Shown: positions 26,232 to 35,337 of the stretch, piece by piece
How positions within the stretch are numbered: the first letter of the stretch is position 1
How the letters are laid out: every line of letters begins with the position of its first letter
Source: Paraburkholderia sp. BCC1886
GTDB taxonomy: Bacteria > Pseudomonadota > Gammaproteobacteria > Burkholderiales > Burkholderiaceae
Length of the DNA stretch: 64,000 nucleotides
Assembly (NCBI RefSeq): GCF_900996245.1
Contig: NZ_CAAJGK010000034.1
Coordinates: forward strand, 62,001 to 126,000
Reading direction: 5' to 3'
The notes under the pieces: model-generated
Database searches by the model: none
The model's input: the letters and a program-made list of their open reading frames with translations, nothing else
Told to the model about the DNA's origin: nothing
Program-made: the position numbers and the translations under genes

Positions 26232-28708
26232 GCGCGCGTGCCGCTGACGATGGCGACGACGTTCGGCCTGCCTCGACGGGTACGTTGCCCCATGTGGATG
26301 CAAGCAAGCCGGTCTCGCGGCCCGTCGACGGCACTGTGCGAATGGGCTCGAACGTCGCGCCGGATGGCACGACGCTCGGCATCAACAGTCGCTATCTGAC
26401 GCGCGACGGCGAACCGTGGCTGCCGGTGATGGGCGAGGTGCACTACGCGCGGATCCCCGAGTCGCAATGGGACGACGAACTGGCGAAGGTTAGGGCCGCC
26501 GGTGTCGATATCGTTGCGTCTTACGTGATCTGGCGATATCACGAGCCTTGCGCCGGTCGCTTCGACTGGAGCGGCCGTTGCGATCTGCGGCGCTTCGTCG
26601 AGACGTGCGCGCGGCACGGTCTGACCGTGTTTGCGCGGATCGGTCCGTGGGTGCATGCGGAAGTGCGCTATGGCGGCCTGCCTGCATGGGTGGTCGATCA
26701 GGTGCCGACGCGGTGCGACGACGCGCTCTATCTCGACTACGTGCGGCGTTTCTACGACGAGATCGCGCGTGAGTTGAGCGGGCTGATGTGGAAAGACGGC
26801 GGTCCCGTCATCGGGATCCAGCTGGAAAACGAGTACAACCTGACCGGTGCGCAACAAGGCCGCGCCCATATCGCAACGCTCAAAACTTTGGCTTGCGAAG
26901 CCGGACTCGATGCGCCGCTCTACACCGTGACAGGCTGGGACAACGCGGTGTTTCCGCAGCGCGACGTGGCGCCTGTTTTCGGCGGCTATCCGGATTTGCC
27001 GTGGGGCGTGTCGCAGTCGATGTCGGCGCCTAACGAGGTCTATGGTTTTCGTTTTACGAGCCGTGTGGGCGGCGACCTCGGCGCGCAGACGCACAACGCG
27101 GAACCCGGCGACGCCGATTCGGTGGCGCACGAAACGCCGTTTCTCGGAGCCGAATACGGTGGCGGCGTGCCGGCCATGTATCGGCGCCGGCCCGTGCTCG
27201 ACCCCGCCGATATCGCGGCCATGTTGCCGGTGCAGCTTGGCTCGGGCGTCAATCTGTATGGCTATTACATGCTGCACGGCGGCCGCAATCCGCCCGGCGA
27301 TCTCGACGGACAGGAGTCGACGGCGACCGGCGGCTATAACGATCTGCCAATCGTCAACTATGACTTCCAGGCGCCATTCGGCGCGAACGGGGAGCCGCAT
27401 GCGGCGCTCGGCGCGGTGCGACCGATGCATCTGTTTCTACGGGAATGGGGTAGCGCGCTGGCGGCGTGCGCCGTCTATGCGCCTGATGTGCTGTCGCGCG
27501 GCGCGGACGATCTGCAAACGCCGCGGTTTTCGGTGCGTGCGAATGGCGATAGCGGCTTCGTGTTTTTCAACAGGCATGTCCGGCAGTATCCGATGACCAC
27601 CTGCCGCGATGCCCGGTTCTCCGTGAAGCTCGCCACGCAGACGGTGACGTTTCCGGGTGAGCCGGTCGACATCGCGCCGGGCGTGTCGTTCGTTTGGCCC
27701 ATCGGGATGGAACTCGGCGGTGGCGGCGGTGGTGGCGGTGGCGTGCGTTTGCGCTATGCGAGCGCGCAACCGGTGACGCGAATTGCTACGGAAAAGGGAG
27801 ACGTGTACGTGTTTTGCGCGACCGATGGTGTCGTGCCCGAGTTCGCGTTCGAGGCGTCGACCGTGCGATGTGATTCGCAATCGTCGATGCAAATGGGCGA
27901 ACTGCGGGAGGATGTGTGGCGGGTTCGTCCAACCGTTGGCGAGACATTTACCGTGGACAGTGCCAACGGCACACGCATCACGCTAATGACGCTCGCACGC
28001 GCCGATATCGAGCGCATGAGCGTCCTGTCGGTCGATGGACGCCGCCGCTTGATCATGACCGACGCGCTTGCGTTCGAGCGTGACGGCGATCTCGTACTGC
28101 GTTCGATTGGCGTGGCTTCGTTCGAGGTGGCCGTGTATCCGCCGCTCGATCGTGTGCCTGTGTCGAGTTCGAGTCAGACGACTACGCATGCGCTCGTCGA
28201 AGCGCCGCGTCACGATGTGTTCCAGCGCTTCGAGGTCAGCATGCCCGAGCAGGCGTTCGACGTAAGCGTCGTGCCTACGCGAGCCGCACGCCCCGTGGCC
28301 GCCATCGAGATTGGCGGCGTGGCGAACGCCGCTGTCGAACCGTGGCCGGAAAGCTTCGGCAAAGCGGCCGCATGGCGGCTCGATGTGCCGGAGCAGGCGC
28401 TCGCGGCGCCGGGGCTCAGCAATGCCTATCTGTCGATCGAATACAGCGGCGATGTCGGCCGCCTGTTTTCAGGCGCGGCGATGATCGACGATCATTTCTA
28501 CAACGGCCTGCCGTGGCGGATCGGCGTGCGCAACGTCGCGATCGACCCGCACGCGCCGTTACTGCTGACGGTGCTGCCGCTGCGCGCGGATGCGCCGATC
28601 TATCTCGACGCGCGCTACGACCCGAGGCCGCATTGCACGGACCAGATTGCCGAGGTGAAACGTGTGAGCTGGATTCCCGAGTACGAAGCCGTGCTCCCGA
28701 TGCGCTGA
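26228..28708 (+). CDS. GH35 beta-galactosidase
   Basis: The 826-residue protein carries the family-35 signature GGPVIGIQLENEY (residues 191-203), where E202 should be the acid/base; the likely nucleophile is the Glu in LGAEYGGG. The catalytic barrel (about 50-400) is followed by beta-rich domains typical of long bacterial GH35 enzymes. A stretch of nine glycines near residue 500 looks like a flexible linker or expanded simple repeat. There is no signal peptide, so it acts in the cytosol on imported galactosides. The ATG overlaps the GH42 stop (ATGA). The frame stays open upstream inside GH42, but that part is shadow. It closes the operon and is convergent with a LysR gene. Confidence 0.93.
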   Translation: MSARAADDGDDVRPASTGTLPHVDASKPVSRPVDGTVRMGSNVAPDGTTLGINSRYLTRDGEPWLPVMGEVHYARIPESQWDDELAKVRAAGVDIVASYVIWRYHEPCAGRFDWSGRCDLRRFVETCARHGLTVFARIGPWVHAEVRYGGLPAWVVDQVPTRCDDALYLDYVRRFYDEIARELSGLMWKDGGPVIGIQLENEYNLTGAQQGRAHIATLKTLACEAGLDAPLYTVTGWDNAVFPQRDVAPVFGGYPDLPWGVSQSMSAPNEVYGFRFTSRVGGDLGAQTHNAEPGDADSVAHETPFLGAEYGGGVPAMYRRRPVLDPADIAAMLPVQLGSGVNLYGYYMLHGGRNPPGDLDGQESTATGGYNDLPIVNYDFQAPFGANGEPHAALGAVRPMHLFLREWGSALAACAVYAPDVLSRGADDLQTPRFSVRANGDSGFVFFNRHVRQYPMTTCRDARFSVKLATQTVTFPGEPVDIAPGVSFVWPIGMELGGGGGGGGGVRLRYASAQPVTRIATEKGDVYVFCATDGVVPEFAFEASTVRCDSQSSMQMGELREDVWRVRPTVGETFTVDSANGTRITLMTLARADIERMSVLSVDGRRRLIMTDALAFERDGDLVLRSIGVASFEVAVYPPLDRVPVSSSSQTTTHALVEAPRHDVFQRFEVSMPEQAFDVSVVPTRAARPVAAIEIGGVANAAVEPWPESFGKAAAWRLDVPEQALAAPGLSNAYLSIEYSGDVGRLFSGAAMIDDHFYNGLPWRIGVRNVAIDPHAPLLLTVLPLRADAPIYLDARYDPRPHCTDQIAEVKRVSWIPEYEAVLPMR

Positions 28709-28724
28709 GCGACGGCAAGCCGGG

Positions 28725-29666
28725 CTACTCCGCAAACCCGTCGGCAAACGCGTGGCGCAGATAGGCGACGAAGGTCGACACCGCGAGCGGCACATGGGAC
28801 GCATACGGACGAACCACGAATAGCTGCTCGGCAAACGCGCCGACAGGCCGCCAGTCGGGCAAGAGCCTCACGAGTTTGCGCGCACGCAGTTCCTGCTGCG
28901 CGCTGAAGTCGGGCAGCAGCGCAATGCCAAGTCCGTCCAGCGCGCCTTGACGAAGCGCTTCGCTATTGTTAGCGGCAAGCGGCCCGTCGATGGGAACGGT
29001 GACGCTTTCCGCCGATGCCTTGCGGCCCGTCGCCTTGTCGAACGTCCATACCGGCGACTCCTGTCCGCGCGGGTAGAACAGACACGAGTGGTCGCTCAGA
29101 TCTCGCGGCGAAGTCGGCGTGCCGCGCCGACGCAGATAAGCGTGGGTCGCCACGATCACCGACTCCGTCTTGCACAGGGCGGTCGCGACATGCGTTTCGG
29201 GAGCGGACGCGCTATGCCGGATCGCGAGATCGAAGCCTTCCGACGCCAGCGACACGAGCCGGTCGGACAATTCCAGTTGAACCCGCACTTCGGGGTTCGC
29301 GCGAAGAAATTCTGCCAGCCGGGGCAGCAACTGCTGCCGTGAAAGCGCAACCGGCGCCGTGACGCGGACCACGCCACGCGCCACCCCGGCGGAATCGCGC
29401 ACGTTCGAAAAGCTCTCGGCGATCTGGTCGAATTGCCCGCGCGTCTGCTCGACGAGCCGCTGCCCGGCCTCGGTGAGCCGCACACTGCGCGTGGTGCGCT
29501 GGACCAGCGATACACCGGCCGCCCGCTCCAGTTCCGCGACGCGCTGACTCATGGCCGCCTTGCTGACGCCGAGGCGTGCCGCCGCGCCCGTGAAGCTGCC
29601 TTGATTCGACAGCACGGTCAGCCAGTAAAGGTGGGTCCAGAGTTCTTCGATTTTTTGCGTTTCCAT
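28725..29666 (-). CDS. LysR-family transcriptional regulator
   Basis: The 313-residue protein has a LysR winged helix (about residues 6-66; [30 protein letters not shown]) and a substrate-binding domain of the CrgA/DsdC-like subgroup ([24 protein letters not shown]). It is divergent from mmsA at 29773 and, as is usual for LysR genes, probably activates or represses it through a site in the 106-base intergenic region, which holds a CGCTATA/TATAGCG inverted repeat. The ATG at 29666 is preferred to 29693, since METQKIEEL is closer to the family start. Confidence 0.9.
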   Translation of the reverse strand: METQKIEELWTHLYWLTVLSNQGSFTGAAARLGVSKAAMSQRVAELERAAGVSLVQRTTRSVRLTEAGQRLVEQTRGQFDQIAESFSNVRDSAGVARGVVRVTAPVALSRQQLLPRLAEFLRANPEVRVQLELSDRLVSLASEGFDLAIRHSASAPETHVATALCKTESVIVATHAYLRRRGTPTSPRDLSDHSCLFYPRGQESPVWTFDKATGRKASAESVTVPIDGPLAANNSEALRQGALDGLGIALLPDFSAQQELRARKLVRLLPDWRPVGAFAEQLFVVRPYASHVPLAVSTFVAYLRHAFADGFAE

Positions 29667-29678
29667 ACGGGTATTGTT

Positions 29679-29710
29679 CGCTATAGAAAACAATCAATTC
29701 AAGTATAGCG
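29679..29710. promoter_or_regulatory. Inverted repeat in the LysR/mmsA intergenic region
   Basis: CGCTATA and TATAGCG are perfect inverted copies separated by an AT-rich 18-base spacer, midway between the divergent starts at 29666 and 29773. Position and symmetry fit a LysR binding site; the spacing is longer than the textbook T-N11-A core. Confidence 0.45.
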
Positions 29711-29772
29711 TCTGTGCAAAGGGCGGCGAGCTTTCTACACTGCGTTTTTCCCTATCGCGAACGAGGCAGGCC

Positions 29773-31284
29773 ATGCAAAGCTACACAGACAAAGCGGATG
29801 TCGGGCACTTTATCGACGGACGTGCGACGCCGGGTTCCGGCACCCGGACCCAGCCCGTGTTCAACCCGGCAACCGGTGCGCAAGCCCGTACGTTGCGCCT
29901 CGGCGAGCCGGCGGATGTCGATGCGGCGGTGGCCAGCGCGAAGAAGGCGTTCCCGGGCTGGAGCAACACGCCGCCGATCCGGCGCGCCCGGGTGATGCTC
30001 CGCTTCCTCGAACTGATGAACCGTCATCGCGACGAACTCGCGGCCATCATCACGGCGGAGCATGGCAAGGTGTTCAGCGACGCGCAAGGCGAGGTGTCGC
30101 GCGGCATCGACGTGATCGAATTCGCCTGCGGCATTCCGCAGTTGTTGAAGGGCGACTATACCGAGCAGGTGTCCACGGGTATCGATAACTGGACGACGCG
30201 TCAGGCGCTCGGCGTGGTCGCCGGCATCACGCCGTTCAACTTTCCGTGCATGGTGCCGTGCTGGATGTTCCCGGTAGCGATTGCGGCGGGTAATGCGTTC
30301 GTGCTCAAACCGAGCGAGCGCGATCCGTCGGCGGCGCTGTTCATGGCGCGTCTGTTGCAGGAAGCGGGTTTGCCGGATGGCGTGTTCAGCGTCGTTCAGG
30401 GCGACAAGGTGGTGGTCGACGCGTTGCTCACGCATCGCGACGTGAAGGCTGTCAGCTTCGTCGGTTCGACGCCGATCGCCAACTACATCTACGAGACGGG
30501 TGCGAAGCACGGCAAGCGCGTGCAGGCGCTCGGCGGCGCGAAGAATCACATGGTCGTGATGCCGGATGCGGATATCGATCAGGCGATCGATGCGCTGGTC
30601 GGTGCCGGTTACGGGTCGGCGGGCGAGCGCTGCATGGCGGTCTCGGTCGCGGTGCTGGTGGGCGACGTGGCCGACCGGCTGATTCCGCGACTCGCGGAGC
30701 GCGCCCGTGCGCTCGTGATCGGCAACGGCATGAATGCGGACGCCGAAATGGGCCCGGTCGTCACGCGTCAGGCTCTGGAGCGGATCGAAAACTATATCGC
30801 GGTGGGTGTCGAAGAAGGCGCGAGCCTGGTGGTCGACGGTCGCGGACTCAAGGTGCCGGGACATGAAGAAGGCTTCTTCACGGGTGGGACGCTGTTCGAT
30901 CACGTGACGCCGGACATGCGCATCTACAAGGAAGAAATCTTCGGGCCGGTGCTCGCTTGCGTGCGAGTGAAAGACTTTACTGAAGCCGTCGATCTGGTCA
31001 ACGAGCACGAATTCGGCAACGGCGTCGCGTGCTACACGCGCGACGGCAATATTGCGCGCGAGTTCGGCCGGCGCATCGAGGTGGGCATGGTCGGCATCAA
31101 CGTGCCGATTCCGGTGCCGATGGCGTGGCACGGGTTCGGCGGATGGAAGCGCAGTCTGTTCGGCGACACCCATGCTTACGGGGAAGAAGGCGTGCGTTTT
31201 TATACCCGTCAGAAGTCGATCATGCAGCGCTGGCCCGAGAGCACGGAGAAGGGCGCGGAGTTCGCGATGCCGACGGCGAAGTAA
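29773..31284 (+). CDS. mmsA: CoA-acylating methylmalonate-semialdehyde dehydrogenase
   Basis: The 503-residue aldehyde dehydrogenase has the MMSDH hallmarks: [10 protein letters not shown] near residue 156, [14 protein letters not shown] near 255, the catalytic Cys287 in [10 protein letters not shown], and [15 protein letters not shown](R)S toward the end. This subfamily converts methylmalonate or malonate semialdehyde to propionyl- or acetyl-CoA using NAD and CoA, in valine, inositol, thymine and beta-alanine breakdown. It stands alone next to a LysR regulator rather than in a valine (mmsB) cluster. Function could therefore be malonate-semialdehyde use from another route, possibly the amide locus downstream. 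The ATG at 29773 is the only start giving the normal N terminus. Confidence 0.93.
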   Translation: MQSYTDKADVGHFIDGRATPGSGTRTQPVFNPATGAQARTLRLGEPADVDAAVASAKKAFPGWSNTPPIRRARVMLRFLELMNRHRDELAAIITAEHGKVFSDAQGEVSRGIDVIEFACGIPQLLKGDYTEQVSTGIDNWTTRQALGVVAGITPFNFPCMVPCWMFPVAIAAGNAFVLKPSERDPSAALFMARLLQEAGLPDGVFSVVQGDKVVVDALLTHRDVKAVSFVGSTPIANYIYETGAKHGKRVQALGGAKNHMVVMPDADIDQAIDALVGAGYGSAGERCMAVSVAVLVGDVADRLIPRLAERARALVIGNGMNADAEMGPVVTRQALERIENYIAVGVEEGASLVVDGRGLKVPGHEEGFFTGGTLFDHVTPDMRIYKEEIFGPVLACVRVKDFTEAVDLVNEHEFGNGVACYTRDGNIAREFGRRIEVGMVGINVPIPVPMAWHGFGGWKRSLFGDTHAYGEEGVRFYTRQKSIMQRWPESTEKGAEFAMPTAK

Positions 31285-31319
31285 GCTCAACTGCTGGATG
31301 ACCGGCGGTCCGTGCCTGT

Positions 31320-31340
31320 CGACTCATCGATTCTGAGTCG
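31320..31340. other. Short inverted repeat after mmsA
   Basis: CGACTCA and TGAGTCG pair perfectly across a seven-base loop 35 bases after the mmsA stop. There is no T-run, so it is at best a weak terminator. The rest of the 288-base gap to the MHS transporter at 31573 shows no gene. Confidence 0.4.
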
Positions 31341-31572
31341 AGGTCGGACCGTCGCCCAACGTCTCCATTGCGCAGACAGGATTGCCGATCTATAGCGCAA
31401 TCCACCTTTGCCCGACGCGCATGTCCCAAACCGCAAAGCAGGTGTCTTCATCTGCGAAATAGCGTGGTTTTGTCGCTGTACAGTTCATCTCCTCTGAAAC
31501 GGTTCAGGCATGAGACATCGACGTCTCGTGCCGTTCGAACTCGTCTATCCCCATTCCTTTGGATAACAGAAG

Positions 31573-32922
31573 ATGATACCCAGCGAACAGATCGATACCA
31601 GTCCGTACACGTTCGAATACCGGTCGCGTTCTTCCAGCCGTTTGCGTGTCGTGCTCGGCGCCACCGTCGGAACGATGCTGGAGTACTACGACTTCGCGGT
31701 CTACGCGTACGTCGCTACGTTCATCTCCAGAAACTTTTTTCAGGGGCAGAGCAGCGCAGAAGCGCTTCTGTCCACCTTTCTCACCTTCGGTATCGGCTAT
31801 GTGGCAAGACCGCTGGGCGGACTGATCGTCGGTTACCTGGCGGACCGCAAAGGCAGAAAACTCGCGCTGCTGGTAACGCTCTTTTCGATGGCGATCGCCA
31901 CGGCGCTAATCGGCGTGCTGCCCACTTATCGCAGCATCGGCTTGATGGCGCCGGTTCTTCTGGTCGTAGCGCGATGTGCGCAGGGTTTCTCCGCGGGCGG
32001 AGAGGCCGGCAGTTCGATGTCGTTCATCGTCGAATGGTCGCCCGAAGGCAAGCGAGGTCTGTGGGGCAGTTTCCAGCAGGTCGGCATGATGACGGGGCTA
32101 CTGCTGGGTTCGGCAGTGGTTGCATTGCTCAACACCACGTTATCCGTCGAGAGCATGAATGCGTGGGGCTGGCGTGTGCCGTTTCTGCTAGGCGGTCTGA
32201 TTGGACCGTTTGGCATGCTGATGCGCCGCAGCCTTGCGGAAACGCCTGCTTTCGAAGCGCAGAGAAGCCGGGCTGCGTTGGCGAGTGCATCGTCGCAGGC
32301 GAGCCGCGTTCCAGTGTCTCGCAGAACTCGTGAGTGGCCGACGTTCGTGAACATGATCGTTTTTCCGATCGGCAGTGTGGCCGCGTTCTATCTGCTGTTC
32401 GTGTTCATGCCGGTGTGGATGCAGCGATTCGAAAAGGTTTCGCCGAGCGACTCGCTGTGGGCGAACAGTATCGGGCTTCTGACCATCGTCGTCACGACAC
32501 CGTTAATGGGCGCATGGTCCGACCGGATTGGCCGTAAGCCCGTGCTGCTGGGTTCCATGATCGCACTGCTCGTCGTTCCCTATTCGCTGCTTTATCTGCT
32601 GGACCACCTGCAGGCGATCCGCTTCGGCAGTCTGGTGGCCATGCAGATCGTACTCGGCGCGATAGTCGGCGCGGCATGCGGGCCTTTCCCCGCCGTGATG
32701 GCCGAGCAGTTCCGTACCAGTCGACGTTCGACCTGGTTGAACATGGTTATCGCATTGACGACTTCGGCTGCCGGCGGCTTCGCGCCTTTCATCGCGGTGT
32801 GGCTCATTGCCAGAACCGGTTCGCCGCTCGCTCACATGTTCTTTCTGATAGCGGCCGTGCTGGTGTCGTTGCCAACGCTTCTCTTCATCAAGGAATCGGC
32901 GTTTTCCCCACTCGAAGACTGA
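31573..32922 (+). CDS. MFS transporter, metabolite:H+ symporter (MHS) family
   Basis: The 449-residue protein has 12 predicted helices and MHS-family marks: GATVGTMLEYYDFAVYAY in helix 1, the ARPLGGLIVGYLADRKGRK loop between helices 2 and 3, and RCAQGFSAGGEAGSS. MHS members import organic acids, aromatic acids, betaines and similar solutes with protons. It is the first of four plus-strand genes with an amidase (49 bases downstream) and two NodB-fold proteins, so it likely imports the amide, imide or acid they act on. GGATAACAGAAG precedes the ATG, a weak ribosome site. Confidence 0.9.
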   Translation: MIPSEQIDTSPYTFEYRSRSSSRLRVVLGATVGTMLEYYDFAVYAYVATFISRNFFQGQSSAEALLSTFLTFGIGYVARPLGGLIVGYLADRKGRKLALLVTLFSMAIATALIGVLPTYRSIGLMAPVLLVVARCAQGFSAGGEAGSSMSFIVEWSPEGKRGLWGSFQQVGMMTGLLLGSAVVALLNTTLSVESMNAWGWRVPFLLGGLIGPFGMLMRRSLAETPAFEAQRSRAALASASSQASRVPVSRRTREWPTFVNMIVFPIGSVAAFYLLFVFMPVWMQRFEKVSPSDSLWANSIGLLTIVVTTPLMGAWSDRIGRKPVLLGSMIALLVVPYSLLYLLDHLQAIRFGSLVAMQIVLGAIVGAACGPFPAVMAEQFRTSRRSTWLNMVIALTTSAAGGFAPFIAVWLIARTGSPLAHMFFLIAAVLVSLPTLLFIKESAFSPLED

Positions 32923-32971
32923 GCGCGGGAAGCGGCCTTTCGTCTGTCTTTGTCATCTGTTGGAGCCATGT

Positions 32972-34375
32972 ATGTCCGTCGCCATGCCGTACGATCCATC
33001 TACTTTTCGAGCGCTGACTTTCCACGACGCGGTACCGGCTTTTCTCGAGCGCGCCGACAGTCCGCACGCTTATCTCGAGCGCTGCATTGCGGCGATCGAG
33101 GAGCGCGACCCCACCGTGAGAGCGTGGCAAGCGCTGCGTATCGACGTCGCACGGGCAGAGGCGGAAGAGGCCACGCGACGTTATCGGGCCGGCAAACCTC
33201 TATCGGCTATCGACGGCATGCCGGTCGGCATCAAGGATCTGATCCAGACGCGCGATCTGCCGACGGGCGAGGGAATCGCCGGCAATGAATCGTCACAGGG
33301 CACGGTCGATTCGGCAAGCGTCCAGGCTTTGCGTGCGGCCGGCGCCGTTATTCTCGGCAAACTGGTGACCACTGAACTCGGTGGCGGACATCCTTCGGTC
33401 ACGACCAATCCCTTCGACGCAACGAGGACGCCGGGCGGATCGTCGAGTGGATCGGCCGCCGCCATTGGCGCAAGGATGCTGCCTGTTGCCATCGGCACGC
33501 AGGTCGGCGGGTCCATCATTCGCCCGGCCGGTTATTGCGCTAACTATGCGATCAAGCCGACCTTCGGTGCGTTGAATCGTGGCGAACGTCAAGGCTATAG
33601 CCAGAGTTGCGTCGGTGTTCATGCCGGTTCACTGGAAGATCTGTGGACCGTGACTCATGAAATCGGGCGTCGCGCGGGCGGCGATCCAGGTCATCCCGGG
33701 CTGTTTGGCCCGGCGCCGACTCCGCGAGGCAGTAGGCCGTCGCGCCTTATGGTCATGGAAAGCGATGGCTGGCAGCAGACGGATGCCGTCACGCGGGGCG
33801 CATTCATGCAGGTGCTCGACCAGTTGCGTGAGCAAGGTGTCGTCGTCCTGCAGCGCCGCGACGATCCCCATATCGAAGCGTTCGAAACCAGCCTGGCCGG
33901 CGCGGCGGATCTGGTGGGCCGCATCCTGGCTTTCGAAAACCGTTGGGCGCTCGAGAACCTGGTGCGCGAGCATGCCACCCTGAGCGACAGCACGTTGGCC
34001 TCGCTGGACAGAGCACGGGCGATGACCGTCGACGACTATCGCGTCGCGCTGCATCAGCGTAGCCAGGCCCAGCAGCGATTCTCAGCGCTGGCGCCGATTG
34101 GCGACGCGCTCATCAGTTTGACCGCGCCCGGTCCCGCGACGCCATTGCAAGCGCTGAAGAACGTGCAAGGCGATCCGCTGCCGTCCGGCACGGGCAACCC
34201 CGCATTCGCACTGCCGGCTTCATTGCTGCTCGCGCCGGCGCTTGCCGTTCCGATGCTTTCCGTCAATGCGCTGCCACTCGGTATTCAACTCATTGGGCAG
34301 CGGCACGACGACTATCGCCTCGTGGCTTACGCCCGCTGGCTGGTCGACAAGGTGTCGCCGGTTGCCGTCGGTTAA
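32972..34375 (+). CDS. Amidase (amidase-signature family)
   Basis: The 467-residue enzyme has the Ser-cisSer-Lys triad of amidase-signature hydrolases: K88 in VGIKDLI, the cis-Ser S157 in PGGSSSGSAAA, and the nucleophile S181 in VGGSIIRPAGYC. Such enzymes hydrolyse linear amides, carbamates or carbamoyl groups to acid and ammonia in the cytosol; the specificity loop gives no clear substrate. TTGGAG six bases upstream selects the ATG at 32972. It sits between an MHS transporter and two NodB-fold proteins on the same strand, a set suggesting stepwise ring-opening and deamidation of a nitrogenous compound. Confidence 0.92.
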   Translation: MSVAMPYDPSTFRALTFHDAVPAFLERADSPHAYLERCIAAIEERDPTVRAWQALRIDVARAEAEEATRRYRAGKPLSAIDGMPVGIKDLIQTRDLPTGEGIAGNESSQGTVDSASVQALRAAGAVILGKLVTTELGGGHPSVTTNPFDATRTPGGSSSGSAAAIGARMLPVAIGTQVGGSIIRPAGYCANYAIKPTFGALNRGERQGYSQSCVGVHAGSLEDLWTVTHEIGRRAGGDPGHPGLFGPAPTPRGSRPSRLMVMESDGWQQTDAVTRGAFMQVLDQLREQGVVVLQRRDDPHIEAFETSLAGAADLVGRILAFENRWALENLVREHATLSDSTLASLDRARAMTVDDYRVALHQRSQAQQRFSALAPIGDALISLTAPGPATPLQALKNVQGDPLPSGTGNPAFALPASLLLAPALAVPMLSVNALPLGIQLIGQRHDDYRLVAYARWLVDKVSPVAVG

Positions 34376-34408
34376 CGGCTCGATCAGAACCTGTCAGGAG
34401 AAAGCGGT

Positions 34409-35317
34409 ATGCACTCACCGAATGATTTGCATGGGGACCGGCACGACGCCGGTCTGGATGAACTCGCGCGGGTCGTTGCGCAAGAACGGAACAGGGTCGA
34501 GCCGATCGAAGGCTTCGCCTGGCCTTACGGGGTACGGATGGCCGTCAACCTGACGGCGGACTACGACACGATGCTGTTCCGTCGGGCTCTCGGCGAACCG
34601 GTTCTACAACTGGCGAAGGGCGAATTCGGCGGTCGCGTGGGCATCTGGCGGTTGCTCGAACTCTTCGGCAAACACGAGATACCGGCCACGTTCTTTACGC
34701 CGGGCCGCATCGGTGAACTGTTTCCGGAGTCGTTACGGGCAGCGGTGGCCGGCGGTCACGAACTCGCCGACCACATGTGGGAACATAGAACCCCGAAAGA
34801 ATTGCACTGGCAGATCGACCACATAGCGAAAACGACGGCGGTGCTGACCCAATTCATCGGGCGAGCGCCGGTCGGCACGCGCAGCTTTTATCCGAACGGC
34901 GCGTTGAAAGACGCGGGTTATCTCTACAACAGCGTCCGGTCGGCGAGCCAGATGCCTTATTACCTGGCGGACCCGTCAGGGGCGAACTGCCTGCTCGAAT
35001 TGCCCTATCACGCGGCGCTCACCGACACGCAGTTCTTCAACTTCGGCTGGATGGGCAGCAGTGCGGAAGCCCAGCGGCTGAGCGATCCCGAACGCGTTCT
35101 CGAACTATGGTGGGACGCGTTTCTCGCCCAATACGAGCGCGGGGGATATTTGAATATTTGCCTGCACCCGTACGTATCGGGACGCGCTTTGCGCATTGCG
35201 ATGCTGGACGAACTGATCGTTCGAATGAAGCAGTACACCGATGTGTGGTTCACGACTTGCGAGGCGGTGGCCCGTTACTGCTACGACACGTTTCCCCCGC
35301 GAACGCTGCAGCCCTGA
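34409..35317 (+). CDS. Polysaccharide-deacetylase (NodB) fold hydrolase, PuuE/imidase-like
   Basis: The 302-residue protein has a NodB homology domain of the kind seen in cofactor-light allantoinase (PuuE) and cyclic-imide hydrolases rather than the secreted chitin or peptidoglycan enzymes: it has no signal peptide and its first motif is VNLTADYDT. Likely metal or catalytic residues are D51/D53, H117, H122 and H126 (GHELADHMWEH), with a late LNICLHPYVSG. It may open a cyclic amide or imide in the cytosol. CAGGAG precedes the ATG. The next gene encodes a paralogous protein of similar size in which the metal histidines are lost, so the two may form a complex. Confidence 0.8.
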   Translation: MHSPNDLHGDRHDAGLDELARVVAQERNRVEPIEGFAWPYGVRMAVNLTADYDTMLFRRALGEPVLQLAKGEFGGRVGIWRLLELFGKHEIPATFFTPGRIGELFPESLRAAVAGGHELADHMWEHRTPKELHWQIDHIAKTTAVLTQFIGRAPVGTRSFYPNGALKDAGYLYNSVRSASQMPYYLADPSGANCLLELPYHAALTDTQFFNFGWMGSSAEAQRLSDPERVLELWWDAFLAQYERGGYLNICLHPYVSGRALRIAMLDELIVRMKQYTDVWFTTCEAVARYCYDTFPPRTLQP

Positions 35318-35337
35318 GACTTTGATTGGAGATTGGT

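Noticed and set aside
24192..26303. Antisense open frame of 703 codons over the GH42 gene
   Set aside because: It mirrors the GH42 codons, is rich in Arg/His/Gln, has no family signature and no ribosome site; the GH42 frame has intact catalytic motifs.
31320..31340. Intrinsic terminator after mmsA
   Set aside because: The seven-bp stem is real but no T-run follows on either strand, so it is listed only as an inverted repeat.
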